53,996 nucleotides of DNA, taken from positions 1 to 53,996 of the forward strand of contig NZ_JAAHGH010000015.1 of the NCBI RefSeq assembly GCF_010672525.1, read 5' to 3'. Below, piece after piece: positions 10,426 to 20,786 of the stretch. The notes below the pieces were generated by a model. That model had not been told where the DNA came from. It was given only the letters and a program-made list of their open reading frames with translations, and did not search any database. The translations under genes and the position numbers were made by a program. Position 1 is the stretch's first letter, and every line of letters starts with the position of its first letter. The DNA comes from Okeania sp. SIO2B3. Its GTDB lineage: Bacteria > Cyanobacteriota > Cyanobacteriia > Cyanobacteriales > Microcoleaceae.

Positions 10426-10792
10426 TGGCTTTGTTGCATGAAAGTATATAGCTGCCGCACTTGCTCCGGATATGTACTTCATAACGCGCGGAAACAGCTT
10501 TAACTATTGGACAATAGATAAATGAACATCAATAATTGCCAAACATAGCGATATAGCTGCCGCACTTGCTCCGCCAACGCTTTCTGTACAGAACAATAAC
10601 TATTGGACAATAGATAAATGAATATCAATAATTGCCAAACATAGCGATATAGCTGCCGCACTTGCTCCGCCAACGCTTTCTGTACAGAACAATAACTATT
10701 GGACAATAGATAAATGAACATCAATAATTGCCAAACATAGCGATATAGCTGCGGAATGGATATTAAGAACGCTACTTTCATGCAACAAAGCC
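10426..10792. mobile_element. Nested non-autonomous element with 8-bp target duplication
   Basis: Twenty-base perfect inverted repeats, ggctttgttgcatgaaagta (10427-10446) and its complement (10773-10792), bound the element. The host octamer tctttatg is duplicated at 10418-10425 and 10793-10800. Ends of the type GG(N)TTTGTTGCA with 8-bp duplications are characteristic of IS6-family elements, as known from that family. No transposase is encoded. Confidence 0.8.
10501..10752. repeat. Three tandem 96-bp repeats
   Basis: Copies start at 10501, 10597 and 10693 with taactattggacaatagata. The unit also contains aattgccaaacatagcgatatagctgccgcacttgc. The third copy is cut at about 10752, and a degenerate partial unit lies at 10447-10468. 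Because 96 is divisible by three, a minus-strand frame stays open through the array (10500-10838), but it is not a gene. Confidence 0.9.
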
Positions 10793-10931
10793 TCTTTATG
10801 CTCAAAAAGTCAGCATTTTGGGCAGGAGAGTAGCCCAAAAATTACTCCCCTACTCCCCTTTTCCCCTCCTGGGAGGGGGAGGGGCGAGGGGTGGGTCCCC
10901 TACTCCTTAAAAAAGACTTTTTCAGCAAACC

Positions 10932-12293
10932 CTAATTAATTTGCATTCCTGGCAGCCAAATAATTAAACTCAAAAGACTAATAAATAAAATAGGCAAAAT
11001 GATAGCTAAACTAATACCACAGTAATTTTTCCAACTAATTTGAAAACCATGTCGCTTCATCATATAAAACCAACATAGAGTAGACAGACTACCAATAGGA
11101 GTAATTTTAGCACCCACTGCACAGCCGATAATAGTAGCATAAACCATTGCTTCTGAAATATTAGAATCTATTATTGGTGCAGCTTCAATTGTCAATATAT
11201 TAATCAAAGAAGATGGTAAATTATTACAGACTGCGCTCATAAATGCAGATAAAAAACCAGTAGTAATAATAGCTAGAGAAAATCCCCATCCAGAGATTTG
11301 AACTAACAAATATTTAATTACATCTGTTAAACCATAGTTACTCAGACCAAAAACTATTATGTACATTCCCCAGATAAATAAAATAACTGGTAGGAAAGGA
11401 TCAAATATCAATTTAAAGAGAGAAAAACACCGATTTATTAAAAATTTAGTTTGAGAAATAAAATATTGGAATCGATAATTATTCTGCCAACTATTAACTG
11501 AAATTTTGTGAATCTCTTCACTCTCAAGTAACTCTTCTGATTGTAGGTATAAATTATGTTTATTTTGATTTTCCTCAGCAAGTTTCAGTCTAATTTTTGC
11601 TTCTATACTGGCTGCTGGTAATGCTCTTTCTAGATAATTTTTTCTGAATCTAAAGTTTTTATATTTCCTAGGAAGATCAGACCAAAAGTAAAACAACAAA
11701 ACAATAATACTGATAGTAATTGTCACGAAACTAACAGGTAGCATTACCATTATATAACTACCAAAAGAAATATTATATGTACTAGCAGCAATATAATTGA
11801 CTGAGTTACTGATAGAAAATGGTAGACTACTTATGTCAGTAACTAAGCCACAAGCTATCAGAAATGGGAGGATTTCTGTAGAGGTAAACTTGAGTAAAAT
11901 TAGAGTTTCAATTACTATTGGTAGAAATAATAAGGTACTACCGTAGTTAGTGAAAATAGCACTGACTAGAGCTACTAATATTAGCAGTGTGACAAATAAA
12001 AGTTTACCGCTACCCAGATTCCAATTAGCAATATGAAAACCGAACCAACGAAAAACTCCCTTTTGCTGCAATATCCAACTAATAGTTATTAAAGCTAGTA
12101 ATGTAAAGGTAGTATTTACTAAAATTGCCCAAATCAATGTAGGCAGATTTGCTAGAGAAACTAGGCCAGTTGTCAGTGTTAGACAAGCTCCTATCATTGT
12201 ACTGAAACCTATATCTAAACCTTTTTGATGCCATAAAATAAGAATTAGAGTACCTAAAAAAATCAATGAACTTAACACTATTTGCCAACCCAT
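10932..12293 (-). CDS. ArsB-family inner-membrane efflux protein, 453 aa
   Basis: The whole N-terminal half follows the ArsB arsenite/antimonite efflux pattern: WHQKGLDIGFSTMIGACLTLTTG, TTFTLLALITISWILQQKG, SAIFTNYGSTLLFLPIVIE, and LPFSISNSVNYIAA. About ten to twelve membrane helices are visible. A cytoplasmic loop of about 65 residues (about 208-275) splits the halves, and CNNLPSSLINIL near residue 355 matches the second re-entrant motif. The family's conserved Asp in the FANDGA motif is Tyr here (N116-Y117-G118), so its substrate or energetics may differ. No arsR, arsC or arsA adjoins it. The start codon sits a few bases from a MITE end, so its promoter is probably in or beyond that MITE. 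Confidence 0.75.
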   Translation of the reverse strand: MGWQIVLSSLIFLGTLILILWHQKGLDIGFSTMIGACLTLTTGLVSLANLPTLIWAILVNTTFTLLALITISWILQQKGVFRWFGFHIANWNLGSGKLLFVTLLILVALVSAIFTNYGSTLLFLPIVIETLILLKFTSTEILPFLIACGLVTDISSLPFSISNSVNYIAASTYNISFGSYIMVMLPVSFVTITISIIVLLFYFWSDLPRKYKNFRFRKNYLERALPAASIEAKIRLKLAEENQNKHNLYLQSEELLESEEIHKISVNSWQNNYRFQYFISQTKFLINRCFSLFKLIFDPFLPVILFIWGMYIIVFGLSNYGLTDVIKYLLVQISGWGFSLAIITTGFLSAFMSAVCNNLPSSLINILTIEAAPIIDSNISEAMVYATIIGCAVGAKITPIGSLSTLCWFYMMKRHGFQISWKNYCGISLAIILPILFISLLSLIIWLPGMQIN

Positions 12294-12296
12294 AAT

Positions 12297-12409
12297 ATTA
12301 TTTCCGGTTGAATACTTACACTTTGGAAGAAGTAGGGCAGAAGGCAGAAGGAAAGAAAAGGTGAGAAGGGAGAAAGTTTCTTGATGAGTGATTATCCAGA
12401 TATGATATA
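12297..12409. mobile_element. MITE family C copy at the arsB-like start
   Basis: The left end tccggttgaatacttacac and right end tgattatccagatatgatat match the better-preserved copy at 48964-49095. The interior is aggcagaaggaaag-type purine repeats. The element abuts the translation start of the minus-strand transporter gene and therefore occupies its upstream region. Confidence 0.7.
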
Positions 12410-12772
12410 ATACAGGCGATTATTATTTGTTTTTGTGAATTTTTTTCTAAAATTACTATAACATTATTCATATCGTATCCAGATTTATACAAGTTTCAAA
12501 AATATTAATAGACTAATTTTTAGTGATACCATGGCTGGATGATTAAGTATAATAAAAGCGCTCTTGAAGGAATATTTCAAACTTATGCTCCGTTTCCAAT
12601 TTTATCTCTTGAATTGACACCTACGACCTACCACCTCAAAAATTTATTATAACTAATTAAATAGACATAATATAAGTGGTAGTCAGGGCTTAGTTAAGGA
12701 AAAAAATTGAATAATACCAATTACCAACAGTGATCCTCTATTTAGGTAGAACTTCAATTATTCAGTAATTAA

Positions 12773-13186
<414 letters not shown>

Positions 13187-13299
13187 AACACTAGCCTTAT
13201 CACTTCTTTGATAATTGTTATACTAATTTCCTCAGGTCAAACTACACATAAATTGACATCTTGTTTTTCAAGCTTGATAGATTACTTTTAGCGAATAAT

Positions 13300-13681
13300 T
13301 AAGGTTTAAAGCCTCTCCTTTAAAGGAAAAACAAGAAAAAATTTTCATTATTAGTCAATCCTCTTCTTTTCAAGGAGAGGTAATTATTAATTCTTAATTC
13401 TTAATTCTTAAAAAGTGTTGTTTAAGTATATGAAATTGGTATTAGCTATTTAACATTAATTATTCTTATTTTTACCGAAAAATCCAGGTATAAGGTTTAA
13501 AGCCTCTCCTTTAAAGGAAAAACAAGAAAAAATTTTCATTATTAGTCAATCCTCTTCTTTTCAAGGAGAGGTAATTATTAATTCTTAATTCTTAATTCTT
13601 AAAAAGTGTTGTTTAAGTATATGAAATTGGTATTAGCTATTTAACATTAATTATTCTTATTTTTACCGAAAAATCCAGGTA
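13300..13681. repeat. Perfect 191-bp tandem duplication
   Basis: Two adjacent units, the first beginning at about 13301 and the second at 13492 (aaggtttaaagcctctcctt), are identical by eye over 191 bases. Each contains a family D repeat (aggattgacta reversed, aaggagaggtaatt). A diverged third start (ataaagcctctcc) follows at 13681. Confidence 0.9.
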
Positions 13682-13844
13682 TAAAGCCTCTCCATTCATG
13701 GAGAAAAAAGAAAAAAAATCCTTTTCACCAATCCTCTTATTTATCAGAAGAAGTAATTCTAAATTATAAATTATCAATTATAAATTCTTGAATTCTCCCC
13801 CACTCCCCCACTGAATAAATGGTATAATTTTACCTATTTCCGGT

Positions 13845-14750
13845 CTAAGGTAAAGCATAAAATCCTAAATGGTTAGCAATTGAACGTTCGCGCATAGGTA
13901 CAAGAGTATGAGTTGGTGAATTTAATAATTTAGTTTGGGAATTAGAACTTACTACTAAAGTTGTTGAACCACCACCATCTAAATTTAATGCTTTATCAGC
14001 ACCTAAATTAATAATAAATTCAGTTAATTCTACCAAAGTAAGACCATCACTATAAAAAGGCTGTTTACCATCAACTAAAATTAACCATAATTTATCTCCT
14101 CTTTGATTAATTGCTACTGCTGTCCGTGGATAGGGTTTCTCATTCAAAGGTGAATTTTTTGGCAGAGTAACTGCTTGACCATTAGCAACTAAAATTAAAT
14201 TACCAGAAATAGCTTGAATAGTTTGAGCCGAACAAATAGAATTATTTGATATTTGAGCATAATTATTAATACTTAAACATAAAGTCGGCCAGTTTCTATC
14301 AATTATAGAGTAGTCATCACCATTAGATATTGCCCGACCAACTACATTAACTAAATCACCACTTTTAGGGTAAAAATCCCAAGGAGTTTTTTCATAAAAG
14401 GGGGAGAAAAAATTGGCATTTATTGCTAGTTGTAAATCAAATTCATTGACAAATTCAGAAGTGGTGCGGGCGCGAATTTTCATATCTGGAGAAGTAGAAA
14501 TTCTTGGTGTGACTAATGCTTTTACTCCAGGGGTGTTCAGGTCAATTGTAACAACATGAATCATGACTGGGCGGGGTTGAGAAAAGGCAAATCTTTGATA
14601 AATAATACCTGGAAATAGTAATAAATTAGTGTTAGTTCGAGGTGGACGAATAACAGCAAGTATAGTAGTAATTGTTAGTAGTAAAACCAAGCAGAAAACT
14701 ATACTAATAATCAACAGCGATCGCCATGTAAAAATTCTAGAGCGAGACAT
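13845..14750 (-). CDS. Phosphodiester glycosidase-domain protein, 301 aa
   Basis: One N-terminal membrane segment (about residues 10-32, LLIISIVFCLVLLLTITTILAV) is followed by an extracytoplasmic domain. Signature segments of the NAGPA/DUF2233 (phosphodiester glycosidase) family are visible: IDLNTPGVKALVTP, LQLAINANFF, RTAVAINQRGDKLWLILVDG and the late LNLDGGGSTTLVV. In the family this domain removes or exposes sugar phosphodiesters and is linked to exopolysaccharide or cell-wall metabolism; the substrate here is unknown. The N-terminus is probably cytoplasmic. It is a single gene flanked by repeats. Confidence 0.82.
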   Translation of the reverse strand: MSRSRIFTWRSLLIISIVFCLVLLLTITTILAVIRPPRTNTNLLLFPGIIYQRFAFSQPRPVMIHVVTIDLNTPGVKALVTPRISTSPDMKIRARTTSEFVNEFDLQLAINANFFSPFYEKTPWDFYPKSGDLVNVVGRAISNGDDYSIIDRNWPTLCLSINNYAQISNNSICSAQTIQAISGNLILVANGQAVTLPKNSPLNEKPYPRTAVAINQRGDKLWLILVDGKQPFYSDGLTLVELTEFIINLGADKALNLDGGGSTTLVVSSNSQTKLLNSPTHTLVPMRERSIANHLGFYALP

Positions 14751-16363
14751 TAAATCAAGTCCTCATAACTATAGCAGAACAAAGAATCTGTTATATTTTA
14801 GCTTTAGTGTGTTATGTAGTGTTTTGATTTGAGATGTAAATATAGATTGAGTTTTTTTATAAGAAAAAAAGCGCGCTGATTGAGTGCCTTATATACTTGT
14901 GTTTGCTACTATTTAATGTTAATGCTGTTTTCCCTGCTTTACCATTCCTTCCATGCCTGTTTCATAGCACTTGGTCTCCACATCCCAGATAAAAACGCTA
15001 TACCATTTATCAAAAAGAATGCTTTTTTATACAATACTTCAATGATTAAATAATTAACAGGATTCAATCACGTTTTGAGCCATTATTAGACAGTGAGTGT
15101 ATTATTCTTATGTTTACTACTCCCCCCCCCTCACCCCAGGGCTAATTCATTGCCTGGGGAGAATATTAATATGAAGTACATTTAATTGTGCAAATATACA
15201 AATATCTCCATCTCCCATCTCCCCATCCCCCCAAATTCCCCTCCTGGGGGGGGGAGGGGCTAGGGGTGGGTCCCCATCTCCCCATCCCCCTATCAATTTT
15301 TCGCTCGCGTGACAATAAATAGACCCTGCCCCCTCACCCACTCCCTAACTCCCCCGCTCCCCCGCTCAAGGAAACAATATTACTTGATATTAATACTTAT
15401 TTGACAAACAGTCTCTCAAAAGCGATCTGATTACCTGCAAAAAAAACTGACGGCTAGCCAGAAGTAGATTAATAAAAATGAACATAGTTCAGGACAAAGT
15501 TAACAAAAATAGATAAGAAAAATCTAATTTATGTAGAAGAAGCTGGGTTTAATAAATACAGACTGTTTTCGCCAGCTTTTATAGTTCAGTATAAATTCTG
15601 CCTCAATTAGTAAAGCTTTTATCTAAAACTAAAAGCAATAGCTGACTGCCGAATGCTTACCTCCCCATTACAAAGATACATAGCAAATTTTTGAGATTTA
15701 GTGTTACGTAACCCACACCTCCCACAACACGCGGTGCGCAAGGTGTAAAACCGACAATTATTTCAGAAATGGTAAGTGTGCCCTCACACACCCTACTTAA
15801 TCCTTTGTTTACAAACAGCCTATTATTATAGGCAATTATACCAATTTAATAAAATATTGTTACAGCACTTTGGTCTGTTAATGGAAATCTAGAGATTAAT
15901 ACTGTATTTACTTGCAATCTGCTTTAAAACATGAATGAAATAAAAACTAAAAAAATTTGAAACAATTAGAACCTGTGTAGATACCACGTTCAAAAATTAA
16001 TTCTCAGGAGCATAAAAGTTAAACTATTAATACAGAAGTTAGGTTTAAAAGCGTTGAGTAGATCAAAAAAATTTTACTGTCAAAATTCATTTACTAAGTT
16101 ATTACAATAGTATAATTCTACATCTACATATTATGTAGAAAATGGCCGATAAAAATTCCACGAGTCATTTAATCTCAGCAGAACTAAAAACCCTAGCTCT
16201 CATCTTCCACTCAAATTTTGCTAGATTAATTCAGGATGACAGTTAAAATATATTAAAGTATATTATTAAACTTAAAAATTAAGCCATTTTATTATGGCAA
16301 AAATTTGACTCATAAGTAAAATCTCCTCAATGGACTTACTCAAGAAATTTTGCGATAAAACTC
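14751..16363. other. 1.6-kb intergenic region without a gene
   Basis: I see no protein or RNA gene. The interval holds C/G-rich tandem stretches (15120-15365, including ctcccc-type repeats), an inverted-repeat segment around 15727-15750 (acacgcggtgcgcaaggtgt), and a phrase near 15610-15660 (taaagcttttatctaaaacta ... gctgactgccgaatgcttac) related to 51700-51765. The last 300 bases are AT-rich and must contain the promoter of the next gene. Confidence 0.5.
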
Positions 16364-17266
16364 ATGTCGGTTAAACAAAATCAATTCACAATTCAATTTT
16401 GGGGCGTAAGAGGTAGTATTGCTTCTCCCGGAGCAGAAACAGTAAGATATGGAGGTAACACCCCTTGCTTAGAAATGCGAGTTGGTGGACATCGCCTGAT
16501 TTTTGATGGTGGAACTGGCCTAAGAGTGTTGGGTCAATCCCTGATGTCTCAAATGCCCGTAGAAGCCCATATGTTCTTTACCCATACCCACTGGGATCAT
16601 ATTCAAGGCTTTCCTTTTTTTGCACCTGCTTTTGTAAAAAATAATCGTTTCTATATATATGGAGCGGTTGCTCCCAATGGAGCTACTATTCAACAGAGGC
16701 TTAATGACCAGATGCTCAACCCTAATTTTCCTGTACCTTTACAAATTATGGGGGCTGAACTTAAGTTTTTCGATCTGGAAATAAGTCAGCCAGTTAAAAT
16801 TGGTGATATGGTTGTTGAAAATGCTTTGCTCAATCACCCTGGAGAAGCAGTAGGATATCGTGTCAGCTGGCAAGGATACACCGCAGCTTATGTTACTGAT
16901 ACAGAACATTTTCCTGATCGTTTCGATGAAAATGTTTTATTTTTGGCTCGTCAAGCAGATGTATTAATCTACGACGCTACTTATACAGATGAAGAATATT
17001 ACTCCGACAAGTCTAGTAAAATAGGTTGGGGACATTCAACTTGGCAGGAAGCTGTAAAAATTGCTAAAGCTGCTCAAGTTAAAAAATTAGTGATTTTTCA
17101 CCATGACCCTATACATAATGATGATTTCTTAGATAAAGTAGGAGAGCAAGTAGCAGAAAAATTTCCTAATAGTTTGATGGCAAGAGAAGGTTTGTCAATT
17201 CAATTAATTCCCCCAAGTAATACTGAGGACAATAATTCAGCAGTCAAACACTCCAAAAAAATCTAA
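16364..17266 (+). CDS. MBL-fold metallo-hydrolase, 300 aa
   Basis: This is a metallo-beta-lactamase-superfamily protein with a binuclear metal site. The start FWGVRGSIASPGAETVRYGGNTPCLEM and the motif THTHWDHIQGFPFF (HTHWDH at residues 74-79) are typical of the bacterial group near cyclic-phosphodiesterases and RNase Z. Further ligands are HPGEAVGYR, the aspartate in YVTDTEH, and HHDP near the end. Length is normal. The reaction is probably phosphodiester hydrolysis, but the substrate cannot be told. The next gene (ribF) follows after about 100 bases on the same strand. Confidence 0.83.
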   Translation: MSVKQNQFTIQFWGVRGSIASPGAETVRYGGNTPCLEMRVGGHRLIFDGGTGLRVLGQSLMSQMPVEAHMFFTHTHWDHIQGFPFFAPAFVKNNRFYIYGAVAPNGATIQQRLNDQMLNPNFPVPLQIMGAELKFFDLEISQPVKIGDMVVENALLNHPGEAVGYRVSWQGYTAAYVTDTEHFPDRFDENVLFLARQADVLIYDATYTDEEYYSDKSSKIGWGHSTWQEAVKIAKAAQVKKLVIFHHDPIHNDDFLDKVGEQVAEKFPNSLMAREGLSIQLIPPSNTEDNNSAVKHSKKI

Positions 17267-17368
17267 AGTTTCACCTTAATATTAATTTTGTTAGTAAGCT
17301 GACAAAAAATCTAGATGAACAAAGATTAAATGTAGTAGAAAATAATTCAATCAATAAAAGTATAAGGT

Positions 17369-18454
17369 GTGTGGGTAACTTCTTCTTTAGCTACAGTATT
17401 AACTCCAACTACCGTTGCCTTGGGAAACTTTGATGGTTTACATCGAGGACATAGGCAAGTAGTCCAACCAACTTTAAAATTAGATATTAGAAAAAATTCA
17501 CTCTATGTTTATCCATCACAAACAGATACAGAAGTAGACAAAAACACAAAACTTCAATTATTAAATTCATCATGGTATTGCCAAAGTGAATTGGACAAAA
17601 ATGATGATTGTCAAGAGCCAAAAATTTATTCAACTGTTGTAACTTTTAATCCTCATCCCCAAGAGTTTTTTAGTGGAAAACCAAAAAAATTGTTAGCTCC
17701 ACTAGATGAAAAATTAGCTCTTTTTCAACAGATGGGAGTAGAACAAGTAGTCTTACTGCAATTTGACCAAGAATTGGCAAATTTAACTCCTACTCAATTT
17801 GTAGAAAAAATTTTGGTAAAACACTTAAAAGCAAGTAAAGTAAGTGTAGGATGGGACTTCCGCTTTGGACGAAACAGAGCAGGAAAAGCAACAGATTTAC
17901 AGACTATTGCAGCTAACTATAATATAGAAGCTAATATTGTACCTCTATACACTTGTGAAAATGGAGAACGTATCAGCAGTTCTATAATTCGCCAAGCTCT
18001 TGAGCAAGGAGACCTAAAAAAATCCAATCGTTTATTAGGTCGTCCCTACAGTTTAGTCGGTCAGGTAGTGGAAGGACAAAAATTAGGTAGAACTTTAGGA
18101 TTTCCTACAGCTAATCTACAGCTACCGCCACAAAAATTTTTGCCTCGTTTTGGAGTTTATGCTGTGGAAGTCTATGTCTTTGAGCAGAAGCAACTTCAGG
18201 AAAATTCTTCTGGCGATCGCCCCTACTTCGGAGTAATGAATGTTGGTTGTCGTCCCACACTAAATGGTCTACACCCGACGACAGAAATTCACTTGTTAAA
18301 TTGGTCTGGAGATTTATATGGTCAGACTCTAAGAGTAAATTTGATTGAGTTTTTAAGACCTGAACAAAAATTTGCTTCCTTAGATTTATTAAAAGCAAAG
18401 ATTCAAGAAGACTGTGCAGTTGCTAGAAGTATACTCGTAAGTAATACTAAATAA
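17369..18454 (+). CDS. ribF: Bifunctional riboflavin kinase/FAD synthetase
   Basis: RibF converts riboflavin to FMN and FMN to FAD. The N-terminal nucleotidyltransferase part carries VALGNFDGLHRGH (residues 17-28) and ERISSSIIRQAL (about 200-211). The C-terminal flavokinase part begins near 224 with GRPYSLVGQVVEGQKLGRTLGFPTANL. An extra, poorly conserved insert spans about residues 33-86, between the ATP-binding loop and VTFNPHP; such inserts occur in cyanobacterial members. Translation starts at GTG 17369: an in-frame TAA lies at 17363-17365, so no earlier start exists, and an aagg lies only a base or so upstream. Confidence 0.93.
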   Translation: MWVTSSLATVLTPTTVALGNFDGLHRGHRQVVQPTLKLDIRKNSLYVYPSQTDTEVDKNTKLQLLNSSWYCQSELDKNDDCQEPKIYSTVVTFNPHPQEFFSGKPKKLLAPLDEKLALFQQMGVEQVVLLQFDQELANLTPTQFVEKILVKHLKASKVSVGWDFRFGRNRAGKATDLQTIAANYNIEANIVPLYTCENGERISSSIIRQALEQGDLKKSNRLLGRPYSLVGQVVEGQKLGRTLGFPTANLQLPPQKFLPRFGVYAVEVYVFEQKQLQENSSGDRPYFGVMNVGCRPTLNGLHPTTEIHLLNWSGDLYGQTLRVNLIEFLRPEQKFASLDLLKAKIQEDCAVARSILVSNTK

Positions 18455-18875
18455 ATTTAATGTAAAAGAGTGTGGTTGTTTCAATGGAAAATAGTTTAGT
18501 GATGGGTAAGTATTGTATCACTTTCATTGCTTTGAAATTCATTATTGGTCAAACATATCAACAATAAATTATGCAAAGCTAAAAAAAATATAGCATTCCT
18601 GTTTAATTTATAAAATTTGATGAATAATTTAGCCTAGACATTTGATCAAACTTCTATGTAGCTAAAATCTAAAAAGTTTTACTGCTAGTTTTAATTTGGA
18701 CTAAAGTTTTAATCTGTATAATTTTTAGCCAAAACTGTCTATGATATAATCTAGTTCGAGAATAGGTATAGGTTACAGTTTTTGCTTTCAGTGGTGAGCT
18801 TTTTTGTGATGTTTCATCTGGCATTGCTGGCCTTCCGAAATCTCTCTAGATTGCATTTAATTTTGGAGGTCAATT
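18455..18875. promoter_or_regulatory. Upstream region of the RNA-binding protein gene
   Basis: No gene is present. A consensus-like -10 box tataat lies at 18745-18750 with a weak T-rich -35 about 17 bases earlier. If this is the promoter, the rbp transcript has a 5' leader of about 115 bases. Long leaders are known for cold-regulated cyanobacterial RNA-binding protein genes; that link is inference. A strong ribosome site, tggagg, sits at 18864-18869. Confidence 0.4.
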
Positions 18876-19175
18876 ATGTCGGTTTACGTTGGAAACCTTT
18901 CCTACGAGGCAAAGGAAGAAGATATAAGAGATGTCTTCGCCGATTATGGTACGGTTAAACGAGTTCAAATTCCTACAGACCGTGATACTGGTCGCCCCAG
19001 GGGGTTTGCTTTTGTAGAAATGGAGACAGAAGATCAAGAGACAGCAGCCATTGAAGTACTTGATGGTGCTGAATGGATGGGACGTACTCTCAAGGTCAAT
19101 AAGGCCAGGCCACGAGAAGGTCGGGGGTCATCTGGTGGTGGCGGTAGAAGAGAAAGATCCCCTCGTGACTACTAA
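18876..19175 (+). CDS. Glycine-rich RRM RNA-binding protein, 99 aa
   Basis: A single RNA-recognition motif covers residues 1-80, with RNP2 VYVGNLS near the start and RNP1 RGFAFVEM at about residues 45-52. A short basic, glycine-rich tail follows ([18 protein letters not shown]). This is the Rbp family of cyanobacteria, implicated in cold response and mRNA handling or targeting to membranes. Length is typical. The ATG is fixed by the Shine-Dalgarno sequence seven bases upstream. It is monocistronic. Confidence 0.93.
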   Translation: MSVYVGNLSYEAKEEDIRDVFADYGTVKRVQIPTDRDTGRPRGFAFVEMETEDQETAAIEVLDGAEWMGRTLKVNKARPREGRGSSGGGGRRERSPRDY

Positions 19176-19877
19176 ACTCTCATATTTAAATTAGATTCAA
19201 TTCAAGGGATAGGAATTAATCCTGTTCCTTTCATATTCTTGTATTAATAACAATTTTATCGATCATTTTTCTGATGCAAATAGCGCAACTGCACTAATAT
19301 TTTAAGTATTAAACTTCAATAAATTGTCAAAATCAATTTTTTTGCCTTAATTTTTATGATGTTTCTCTTTGTTGTTTATTGTGCCAGACTTTTTGCACAA
19401 GTCTGTTAAATTTTTCCATCAATGAAAGAGTCTTAATTTAGGAGTTAGAAGCCAGGATATTTAAGACTTTCAGTCAATATTTACTGTAACAAAATTAATT
19501 CAATTAACAAACGTTACTCAATATTAAATTAATTATTATAGTAGTGCCATCACAAAGATATTAAGATTATTTGATAATTCCAAGAGTGTTTGGTCAAAAA
19601 TATTAGAGCGGGCAGTACTGTAAATTCAGACAAAAATGTTTTGTTAATTTGCTCAGAATAAATAACAGCTTTAATACTCCTCCAGCACATCTGAAACCTC
19701 CATCTCCCAATTAACTTAAGGTAGATATCAATTTGAGATATTATTAAATTTGGAGTTAGTAATCTAAGAATAGCATAAAAAATATCCCCAATATCAAATA
19801 TTTAGATTTGCTAAATTAACCTACTTATATCTCAAACTAATAAAAGTGATTGTTTATAGATAGCAAATCATAATTTT
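19176..19877. other. 700-bp AT-rich gap
   Basis: No gene is visible. An imperfect inverted repeat just after the rbp stop (about 19205-19230, ggataggaattaatcctgttcc) could act as a weak terminator. A second small hairpin lies near 19386-19410 (agactttttgcacaagtct). Nothing else stands out. Confidence 0.4.
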
Positions 19878-20786
19878 ATGAAAGAAAGTATTGAAAAGCT
19901 CAAACAAAATCTTAGTCAGACTATTGTTGGTAAAGAGGATGCCATTAACTTAGTATTAGTGGCACTGCTTTCGGAAGGTCATGTTCTTTTAGAAGATGTT
20001 CCCGGTGTGGGTAAGACCTTATTAGCTAAATCTCTAGCTTATTCGATCGCTGGAAAATTTCAGCGAATTCAATGTACCCCTGATTTACTACCTACCGATA
20101 TTACTGGTACTAATATTTGGAACCCTCGCAGTGGAGAATTTGAATTTCTACCAGGTCCGGTGTTTGCCAATGTACTATTGACAGATGAAATTAATCGTGC
20201 AACCCCCCGTACTCAGTCTGCTCTATTAGAAGTGATGGAGGAAAAACAGGTTACTATAGATGGGGTTTCGCGTTCTGTTCCTAAGCCATTTTTTGTCATT
20301 GCAACTCAGAACCCTATTGAATATCAGGGGACATTTCCACTGCCAGAAGCACAAATGGATCGTTTTAGTTTATCTCTGACATTAGGCTATCCTACAGAGT
20401 CTGAAGAGTTAGAGATGCTACAAAGAATTTCTGAGGGAGTAGGAGTAAGTACACTAAAAGCTTGTATTACTTTAGAAGAAGTCGAAGAGTTGCGTCGTTT
20501 GTGCAGTCTAGTGAAAGTAGATGAGTCTTTACAAAAATATATTCTGCGATTAGTAAGAGCAACGCGGGAAGATGAAGAAATTACACTGGGCGTTAGTCCT
20601 CGTGGAACAGTTGCTTTGTATCGAGCAGCTCAAACTTTAGGGTTTCTTGCTGGAAGAGATTACGCTATTCCTGATGATGTGAAATTTCTTGCTCCCTATG
20701 TCCTTTCCCATCGTTTGATACCAGCAGGAGGAAGACGTGCTCAAACAATTGTGGAAAGATTACTGACTTCTGTAATGGTTTCCTAA
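19878..20786 (+). CDS. MoxR-family AAA+ ATPase, 302 aa
   Basis: The Walker A loop is VPGVGKTLLAK (GVGKT at residues 43-47) and Walker B is LLTDEINRATPRTQSALLEVMEE (100-122). Sensor 1 is FFVIATQNPIEYQGTFPLPEAQMDRF, followed by the C-terminal helical lid with VSPRGTVALYRAAQ. MoxR ATPases act as chaperone-like assembly factors and usually sit next to DUF58 and von Willebrand A-domain genes. No such partner lies nearby, so its client must be encoded elsewhere. Complete, normal length. Confidence 0.92.
   Translation: MKESIEKLKQNLSQTIVGKEDAINLVLVALLSEGHVLLEDVPGVGKTLLAKSLAYSIAGKFQRIQCTPDLLPTDITGTNIWNPRSGEFEFLPGPVFANVLLTDEINRATPRTQSALLEVMEEKQVTIDGVSRSVPKPFFVIATQNPIEYQGTFPLPEAQMDRFSLSLTLGYPTESEELEMLQRISEGVGVSTLKACITLEEVEELRRLCSLVKVDESLQKYILRLVRATREDEEITLGVSPRGTVALYRAAQTLGFLAGRDYAIPDDVKFLAPYVLSHRLIPAGGRRAQTIVERLLTSVMVS

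Larger units (their letters stand above)
10335..10937. mobile_element. MITE family B copy split by a second element
   Basis: The outer element begins agggcttgctgattaaat and ends cagcaaaccctaatt. Its continuity is broken by a separate element at 10426-10792, which duplicated eight bases of this host. A G/C-rich run and tactccttaaaaaagactttt near the right end match the copy at the window start. Open frames here are repeat translations. Confidence 0.75.

Noticed and set aside
10501-10752. Possible CRISPR array
   Set aside because: The 96-bp units are contiguous with no unique spacers; neither this array nor the 191-bp or 690-bp tandem repeats has a repeat-spacer pattern, and there are no cas genes.
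10500-10838. 112-codon minus-strand frame made of repeated LYRYVWQLL units
   Set aside because: It is a translation of the 96-bp tandem repeats inside a nested MITE; 96 is a multiple of three, which keeps the frame open. There is no start signal.
15147-15341. 64-codon minus-strand frame with glycine/proline runs
   Set aside because: It is composed of C/G-rich repeats (ctcccc type).
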